NCBI GenBank assembly: GCA_916610825.1
Contig: OU744451.1
Span: forward strand, 10,228,989-10,292,988
Source of the DNA: Haliclystus octoradiatus
Taxonomy: Eukaryota > Cnidaria > Staurozoa > Stauromedusae > Haliclystidae
Reading direction: 5' to 3'
Length of the DNA stretch: 64,000 nucleotides
A program made the position numbers and the translations under genes. Of this stretch, positions 25,601 through 34,600 are shown piece by piece. Position 1 is the first letter of the stretch. The number at the start of each line of letters is the position of its first letter. Below the pieces are notes generated by a model. That model was not told where the DNA came from. It ran no database searches and saw nothing but the letters and a program-made list of their open reading frames with translations.

Positions 25601-28600
25601 ACGTTTACATTTATCAAGGGATACAATACACTTGCTATGTTTGTATAGTTATTCAAGAAATTTTTTGCTATCTAATTCTACCATCAGTCTATGTTTTATT
25701 ATTGCGTAGAAATTAACATGACTTTTAATTATTTTATCAATGACAGATCGGTTTAGTTTTCCGCAACGTCTACAGAAGCAATTTAGTTTAGATGGCCATT
25801 CAGGATGTGTGAGTGTTATTTGTGGGCCTCAGTACTTGTTTGAGTTACAATTATTTATATTTAATTTTATTATGATGTGTGGCTATTAGTTCTGCATTGC
25901 TAACATATTAGTATGCTATTGTCTTTAACGTATTTGCGAATTTATATTTAATTTCAACATGATTTTGCTGTCGTCTTCTATCTATGAATTGTTCATGAAC
26001 GCATTGAAGGAAGTTCATGAACTGTTCATGGACACATTGAAAAAAGTTAATAATGTGTTGATAACGTTCATGAATGATATCCACAGGTGGATTTACAAAA
26101 TATTTGATACCAACAGGTTCAATGAGTAAGCTAGACCTATGTAAAGAGTTAGTACAAGTTTCCAATGATGCTGATAAACACATTTCAAAGCAAATGACAA
26201 CAAGGGTCCAATAAATTGTTTATCTATCCGGGATTCCAATTTTTTTCAAGTGATTTCATCTTTCAAGCGTTATCAAAACTTTTTATATTACGGTTCTTGT
26301 CATGAAAATATGATAAAAACTGCACGGTTTTACTGAACGCTATCCAAAAAAGAATTCAAATGAATTTTCTTCCGATTAAAAAAACTTGAATGCAACTATT
26401 TCTTCCCCTTCCTCCTGAATTTTCGCTAGCCTTCCGGGACTCTCAGTAACAGAATCCTCCATTATATCGAACCCTGATGGAAACATTTGTAAAAGTAACC
26501 TCTTTTGATCTCCATCAAATTCTGTTTTGAACTTTATTGATATTCATCTTTATTCATCATACTTTATTGAGAAAACTTTTAAATTTAGAACTTGAGACAA
26601 AAAATAGCAACTGACGGTAGTCTGTTTATGCTTATTTGGATTCTGTACCTTTGAAGAAAAATAAATATGTCAACAGTTATATTGAATGTCTTAATTGTTT
26701 AATTCTCATGATTATTATTTGTTGTTAGGTAAATACTATTTCTTGGAATGAAACTGGTGACCTCCTGTTGTCTGGCTCTGATGACCGCCATCTTAACATT
26801 TATAATATATGGCAGGAAAAAGTATGTAATAAAACATCAGCGAATAATTGTCATTTATTTAATTCAGGACGCATCTTCTTAACAATTATATTGATATTAG
26901 TGAAGTATGAACTTAGTTAGAGGATGATCAACATATCCCTCTTGTCTTTGCTGCTCTTTCAAAACAACCTGACTTCCATCGTGGCTTGTATTCCTAGGTG
27001 TTGGATCCTACGCACATACCTCAACCTTCTCATTCGTGCAATGTATGACATATAGCCTAAATACTTTCTAAATTGAATAAAAAGTCAAAACTCAAATTCA
27101 TAACATTTTATCAAGTTTGATATCGATTTGTTTAAAAAATTGTTGCAACATGACTATTGTTAGAAAAAGGAATCACTTTTCAATTTCCTATTTTGATTGG
27201 AAGCAGCCGAGCGAATGATTGTAAAATAAGATCATCAGAATTCACCATATCTTCATTAAAATTATCATCAATATGTGCTTGATCAATGCATCAAACAACT
27301 GAAAGCTCTTTTCAGCAATCATACAAATATGTAACCCTAAAGAATAGGTTCGATGTTTAGCTTATATTTATCGCCAGTAGAAATGACTAAAATATTGTCC
27401 TGCTATTTGGCAACAATTGATTGCACGCCATTGCACGCCTTCAGTTGCCAAGGCTTGTGTTTTGTCGCACATATTTAATTTCCGGATTACAAGCCATGCT
27501 GCCTTCAGATCTTGATGGTCTATGCCCCCAATAAATTCAATAGTAAATTTATTTATTTTAACGTTGTAAGTAGATTACTTACTCCGAAATATATTATACA
27601 GACAAAGAGTCGAATGCAGTTGAACAATAATCAAACTTATTTCTTCACGCCAAAACTACACTGAGGTGCGCACAGAATATTGCACGTGCTATCATGAATC
27701 TCACTTTGATACATGCCTCGTTTTACATACTTACGTCAATTATAATTATAACACTAAGGTACAATTACAAACGTCAAATTAATATCCTACTATTTTGTAA
27801 TGGCGGAAGAAGCAATCTTTAGGAAATTGCGTTCTTAAATACTACGATTACAGAAGACCAAAACCTGTGGACATACTCTATTTCCAAAAGCTATCTGCTA
27901 TGAAATGAGCTGAAATTGATATTAACAGTGTCACAATTTCCTAGTCTTTGGAGTAATTTTAATTTTAAATTTGAAACTGTCCTTTTAATTTCTAAGATCC
28001 TCAAAATATTTATGTTATCCTTTTAAAACTGTATACAGTCAAACCTATCATAACGGTCACCTCTATACAACTATAGTGGTCACTCTTGCAATGTCTAAAA
28101 TAGTATTTTTCTATTGAACCAGACCTGTATATGAAGACCACCTGTCTATAGCGGTCAATTTATCTACCTCTCATAGCTGGCCGCTATATACAGGTTTTAC
28201 TGTACCTATAATGTAAGGTATCCCGAATAAAAAAGCATTCAATGCTTACGGGACAACCTGATGTAACAGTTCATTTCTTTATCTCACTGTTAGCACTATA
28301 ATCTGTATTAAGAAGTTACAAGTTATTATTATCAAATAAACATCTACGTGTGAGAGTCATTAAAAAAATTTAACATCATTACTTTAAAAAAATAAATCAT
28401 TCCTCTAATAATAACAATAATGATACTGTCGCCTTTGTTAGGGTAATACCGACATACTGTCTCAATCATACTCTATTGCAAATCATCTGCAATCAAACCT
28501 GTTATACCGGTCACCTCTATACAGCAGCCACCTGTCTATAGTAGTCACTCTTGCAATGTCTATAATAGTCAGTTTATATTGAATCAAACCTCTATATAAA

Positions 28601-31600
28601 GGTCACCTGTCTATAGTGGTCAGTTTATCTACCTCTCTTAGCTAGCTGTTATATATAGGTTTCACCGTACTAGAATTGGTATCCGCTTGTATTTGTATTC
28701 TACTATGGGTTTAATCAGTTCATCTTTCTTGATTACTTTTTGCAGTTGTTATTTTCCATTTTGTCTGGTCACCGCGCCAACATTTTAAGTGCTGCATTCC
28801 TACCATGCACATCTGATACTAAGGTTGGTAGATGCTTGATTGCTTGGTTTACTGTAACTTTAATATTTTTTCCGCATTGTCTGTAAAATCATCACATTTT
28901 AACAGTGCAGTTAGCCTACCTAATTTTGACTATGGCCACCCTGAGAAAAACAGTTTTGGAGTTCATAAACGTTAAATGGCCCCATGTTTTCATGAACGGT
29001 TCTTAAAAATTGGGGCAATTACGTTCATGAACTTTTCATGATCTCCTGAACTGTTTTTCCCAGAGGCAGGACTATGGGCTAAACTCTAAGCTTCAAACCT
29101 ACCCAACATTTCAGACTTTTGAATTTTGACTTTGAAAATTCTTAGTTTCAATAGAAACAATGAAAGAAGCAATTTGAAGCAATGTAACAACTAAAGTTCA
29201 CTGATTGGTTCTATTTTCACAAATACAAATATCGGTATAATATTTTCACCAATGAAATAACAGCTTGGCTTTCTCAGTGGTGGAAAAGCCCAGCCCATAT
29301 AGCCTACAATTGATAATTATATGATAATGTTCTCTTTATCTTTTGGATTAAATAACCCTATCTTGTTTTAGAAAAAGCTGGGATTGTTTTTCAATTGTAT
29401 CTATCCAGTGGAATCCACGTACGTATGATGGCTAGCTATAAGAGACTATTGATCAAAATAGAGAAGCGTTCTACGGGTGCTAAATTGCCCGGTCCCCTTT
29501 ATCATAACTCAGCTCAAGAAAACCATGTACACTGTTTGTAGTCATTATATTTTTCTTGGTACAGTTAAAAAAATTAATACGAAATCTATAGATGAGTAGA
29601 ACTGTCATGGAATTATAAATTTACAGTACTACCGGTATATATTTATAAAATCACCACTTCATAAAAGACACAAAGATATAGCTCTATGTGTTTGACTCAG
29701 CCAGTACACGACACGTGTCGATTAAACTACAATTAAAGCTTCTGTAAATGTTTACCCTACTCTTATTGAGCTGTTATTGTGTGTGTGTTTAGACTGTATC
29801 TTGCTCAAGTGATGGGATGGTCAGAGAAAATGATTTCAGCGCAACCAGAAGCTCTGATGTCAATGGATTCTGCTGTCACATCGGAACAGTTTATCAGGTT
29901 CATACTGCATAATATTTTTATTTTGTTACAGTGCTGTAGCTTCATTAAATGCTATTCTCATTATTATTACAGCCTATACACAATGGTTGTATAGTTGTGG
30001 AAAGTTGGAAGAAAAGCAGTTGATCAAATCGTGATACAACCACAAGCCTAAAATGTCTTTATTAAATTCACCCTGCATGAGAACGACAAATGTGAACACG
30101 CCCTTGACCATGCATTGACACAATAATATTAAACATTTGAATGAAAGAAAATCATTCTAAATACGATGTGCTTCTGCCATGACAAATAATTTCCATTTTT
30201 GACAATCTTCATTTTTTGTTATTTAAAGGAAAAGGTTTTATTTTTAAATGAGATCACATAGATATATACTTGAATTATCCAATAAGATTTTTTAAATATT
30301 TTAAATATAGATTTATGATTTAACTTTCGTGATCTAATGTTTGTTTTTGAATGTTAAAAGAATTTTTTTTTGAATAAACAATCTTGATTTCATTGGAATA
30401 CTGTGATTTCGCACATTCCATTTCCTCAAACCTCCTTAGCAACGACTTTGAATCAAGAATAAACCGTTAATTTGTAAACATAGTGAACAGAAAACACTTG
30501 CACAAGAAAGATAATGTTTTATTTGTTTAGTTCATGCTGAAAAATGAAAATTTCCTACCGGAATTCGATAATTTTACAATAAATTTCCGCCATACTTAAC
30601 AATTGCATTTTGCCTTGATTGTCTATTCTGACACAAACTGTCACATATAATAAATTGCAAATATGTACGGTAAATATGAGATTTGATAGAACATCCTATA
30701 CATTCTTTAAAGAAGAACATGTCGTTGTTTCCCAAATGATTTAGAGAAAATAAGTTATGAAGATCGCCTCCACAACTTGAATTTACAATCTCTAGAAAGC
30801 AGACGAAAAGTTGTTGATCTTTGTTTCCTTTACAAAGTTTTACATGGTATCAGTGTTGATAGATATTCCCAAGAATCTATCAAGCCTAATTGTTTGAAAA
30901 ACAATTCTTATATCTTCACGTCATAAATGAAAATGATGTTTGTAAGAATTTCATTCCAATTGTATTTAATGAAAAATCAATGACCCATTAAATTAGAAAA
31001 CAAATCATTGTTGTAGTGAAATTGATGAGAGATAATTGATGTTCCAGACAAAGGTTATGTTACATGTATGATAAGGTTATCTTATGTCACAAATAATAAA
31101 TGGCAAATATGTACGGTAAATACGATATGGATTTCTCGTTTGCTGTTAGTGAACTCGTGGTTCTAAATTCCGATAACCCACTTCCAAGCTAAGAATGACG
31201 TAATCCCTCAATACTGTGTAGTATTAGTGTGCTCTGTGTGCCTTCTATATGAGTAGGCTACTCTTTTTTTAAATTTTAATCCCAAATAAAGATACATGAT
31301 GTCAATTATGCAGCTGTTTTTTATTTGTCAATTTTTAGGTTCTAGTTGTCAGTGGTGAAGCAAATACGTTTTTTAGTTGCGGTGAAGATGGTATCGTTAG
31401 ACAGTATGACTTACGGCAGAGTACGAGCTGTTCATGTCCAAATGGAAGATGTCAAGTGGTAAGAAAGTAGGCTACATTTTTGCAAACCATCTGCATATTA
31501 TTTTTATACTGTACACATATTGGCAATCTATTAACTGGCTTTAAGGACAATCTGGCAAAAGTGTGTTATCCTGCAATCCTTGAACACTGAACTAGAACAC

Positions 31601-34600
31601 TGGAGCAAATTCAGAAAACTGAAGGCTGAACATGCGTTATAGTTAGTTCCTCTTTGTTTGAATTGTTACTTAGTTGAATGATTTATCTATAAATGCTAGG
31701 GAAAAATACTATGTAATCTAGGTTCTAGTTTAGGTCTTAAATTTCAGTCTGTATTCGGAATCAGGCTAACTTTGGCATCACTTCAATATCATGTCTGGCT
31801 AATTGCTTGAAAATAAAAACGAAAATACCATGAAAGGGTTTTGAAAACATCATGAAATTGTAAAAAGTGAAAAACACAAATATTTCTATGAAATTTTTGG
31901 AAAAAACATCCATATTTAGGATACCGGTATCAGAATGTAAAAATGCCATCAAGCAAACTAAAGATTTGATGTATTAATTATATTAATTGTAACCTAATTT
32001 TTAAAATAAAAATTATTCATACATTTTATCCATATTTTGATATATTAATTGTAGAATATTGCTATTCGTAACTCAAAACCAATTTCGTGCATGTCAGTCA
32101 ACCCTATCATGCCTTATCAACTAGCTATTGGTAGCAGTGATGGCTTCATTAAGATATATGACCGCCGCAATTTATCTACTAGCAATTCAGAAAATGAAAA
32201 CAGTCTATCAAAACCTATATGTGCGTTTGTACCATCAAAGCTTGCCAACAAGGAAGAAGCAAGACTAACATCACTAACATTCAGGTAAACAATGATGTGC
32301 TATAAATAGACAACGATATACATACATACATATACGCATTAGGTAATGCATATTTACCTATCAGGTAATAGATGTGGGATGTGGACCTTTGACCTGTGTA
32401 TCTCTGAAAAAAGACATCAATAATTTCTGTTGTAAATTTACTATTCCTCGGTATGAGAACAAATGGTTGAACATAGTAGTTCGAATGTGCTACTTTTGAA
32501 TTGATTAATCAATGATTTAATCACTGATTTATGGAAATAGGAAATTACATTGGAAACAATCATAACGTCAAGCCGTAACAGTAACTGTAATAGCAAACCA
32601 TATATCATTATTTTGTTGCGTTTCCCAATAGGTATAGAATTCAAAATCTGGCAACTTTGGGGATTTTTGATGTCGATAAGGGAAAAGTAATTTTGCTCGC
32701 TTCATTTTTAAAACAGAGAATGATTTCTGTTGTGACACTACAAAAGAAACATCAACCATTGATTTAACATTATTAATAACTGAGTGTCTCAATAATGAAG
32801 AAACAACACACATGCGTCATATAAATCCATTATGATATTTTCATTATTATGATGTTTGATTGGATGGATATTGACTTATACTTGAATCTGCTCCCCAAAC
32901 TCTGCTGCTAGTTTATCATTACTTTGCTTGAAGATATATGATTGTACTTCCCCATAACATTTAAAAACTACGTTGACTATTTGAATCCAATATTAAATTT
33001 CCTTTTTAAATTTAAACCAAATTGAATACTAGAAAGGTGCATTTTATTCATGAAGTATTTTATCTATATTGTTCTTACTTCCATACTTCCAGTTCTAGAG
33101 GCAATGAAATCCTTGCTAGCTACAGAGCTGATGGTGTGTACTTGTATTCCCTGGATCACAATAATTATAATTCTAGCTCTAATCAGACTGAAGGTGAAAC
33201 CTGCCCTGGGACAAGAAACATATCATCAAACAGAGAACCTTCAACTAAACGTCTAAGGCTTCTGGGGGATTGGTCAGATACTGGACCAGATGCTCTTCCA
33301 TTTGCAGAGAGATCTTGGACTGAACAACATACAAATGAGAGTGTTACAGAAAGAATGAATTCATTGTTCAATAATTGGTACGAAGAATCTTTCAGTTTCA
33401 ACGCTGATGATGACTATGCGTATGACGCACTACAAACTTCACAGATGGGTGGTGCAGCTAGTGTATCAAGGCAGATGTTAAATGCTGTAGATGCTAGCAA
33501 TGTAGATGATGAAAGTATGCAGCCAAATGACACTAACAGGGGAAGTTTGCATGCTGAGAGTGAAGCCGCATCTACTATTCAACGATTTTTTCGCAAGCAT
33601 TGTAAACCCAAGTCAAAATGCAAGGACAATAATAGAGAAGACAGTCTGATAAAGCCAAAATTATTAATGAAGTTTGAAGGCCATCGAAATGCAAGGACAA
33701 TGGTAAGGAGAAATGATTTACTCTGTAGGCCTAATTGCTAATTGCTTCTATTCAGAATCCATACAGGAAAACCTAAGAAAAGCTAGATGCATTATTCAGT
33801 TTATATTTTTTGTTACAAAATTTCCCACAAAAATTGGTACGTTCAAAAGCATAGAGCATTTCACTTAAGCTTCGGTTATTATATCAAAGACTCTGATAAA
33901 CAAAGAAGAAGAGCTTCCAACATTCAAACAAATTACCCAAAATATTAGCTTACAGAAAGTACCTTGTTTGGAAAGAAAACTACAATATGTATTGATTATT
34001 TATAAATCAAATATAACACAGATTCAATGTGAAACTCGAAAAGCGTAACAAAACAATCGCTCTTTTTGTCTCATTAATATTTGTGCATTATTTTCTCATA
34101 AAGATCTTAGGTCAATGTTATATTTGATAATTAATGTCAATTGCACCACCAATCTTCACATTGCTCAGCCTATGGATTAAATTGTTGAGGGCCAATTCTG
34201 AGGTACCAACAAATATGCTGTGTTGCTGTCTTAATGTATAATCTACAGTACCTGGACTATAAAGTTGATACGTTGGCAATGCGATTGATAATGCTCAGTC
34301 GAGATTCAGGGTTTAGATCTTTGGATTGAGATTTGAGGGTTGTTAGTTGAAACCAAATCAGTTCCAACCATCATTCATTTGGAATCAGTGTACTAGAAAA
34401 GTCTGGATCCTGGAATTCGTGCGAAATTGACCGAAATCAGAATTATTAAAAAAATTTGTAGGATTTCTATAGACATTCTTCTGACTTTGAAGAGATGTAT
34501 TACTTCTTTTGTTAGTTGTGTGACAAAATTCCTAAGAAAATTTTAGAAAAAACTTAAGGATTCCGAAAGTTAAAACCTATTCTCAGAACCTGTTGTAGTT

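Larger units (their letters stand above)
25809..26728. other. DCAF6 intron 2
   Basis: Contains a GTTCATGAAC-rich segment at 25984-26085 and a dispersed repeat at 26207-26485 (listed separately). No exon. Confidence 0.6.
26822..28745. other. DCAF6 intron 3
   Basis: Unique AT-rich sequence with two TIR elements of one family at 28036-28202 and 28490-28667. No exon or RNA gene recognised in 26822-28035. Confidence 0.6.
29898..31338. other. DCAF6 intron 5
   Basis: Holds a LINE remnant at 30735-30930 inside a 40-bp direct repeat (30640 and 31084). No other feature recognised. Confidence 0.6.

Noticed and set aside
25375..25716. 113-codon open frame
   Set aside because: No motif, no family resemblance and no splice context; it lies in DCAF6 intron 1.
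29779..29994. 71-codon open frame
   Set aside because: It is the wrong frame of DCAF6 exon 5; the correct frame gives the conserved SCSSDG and CHIGTVY segments.
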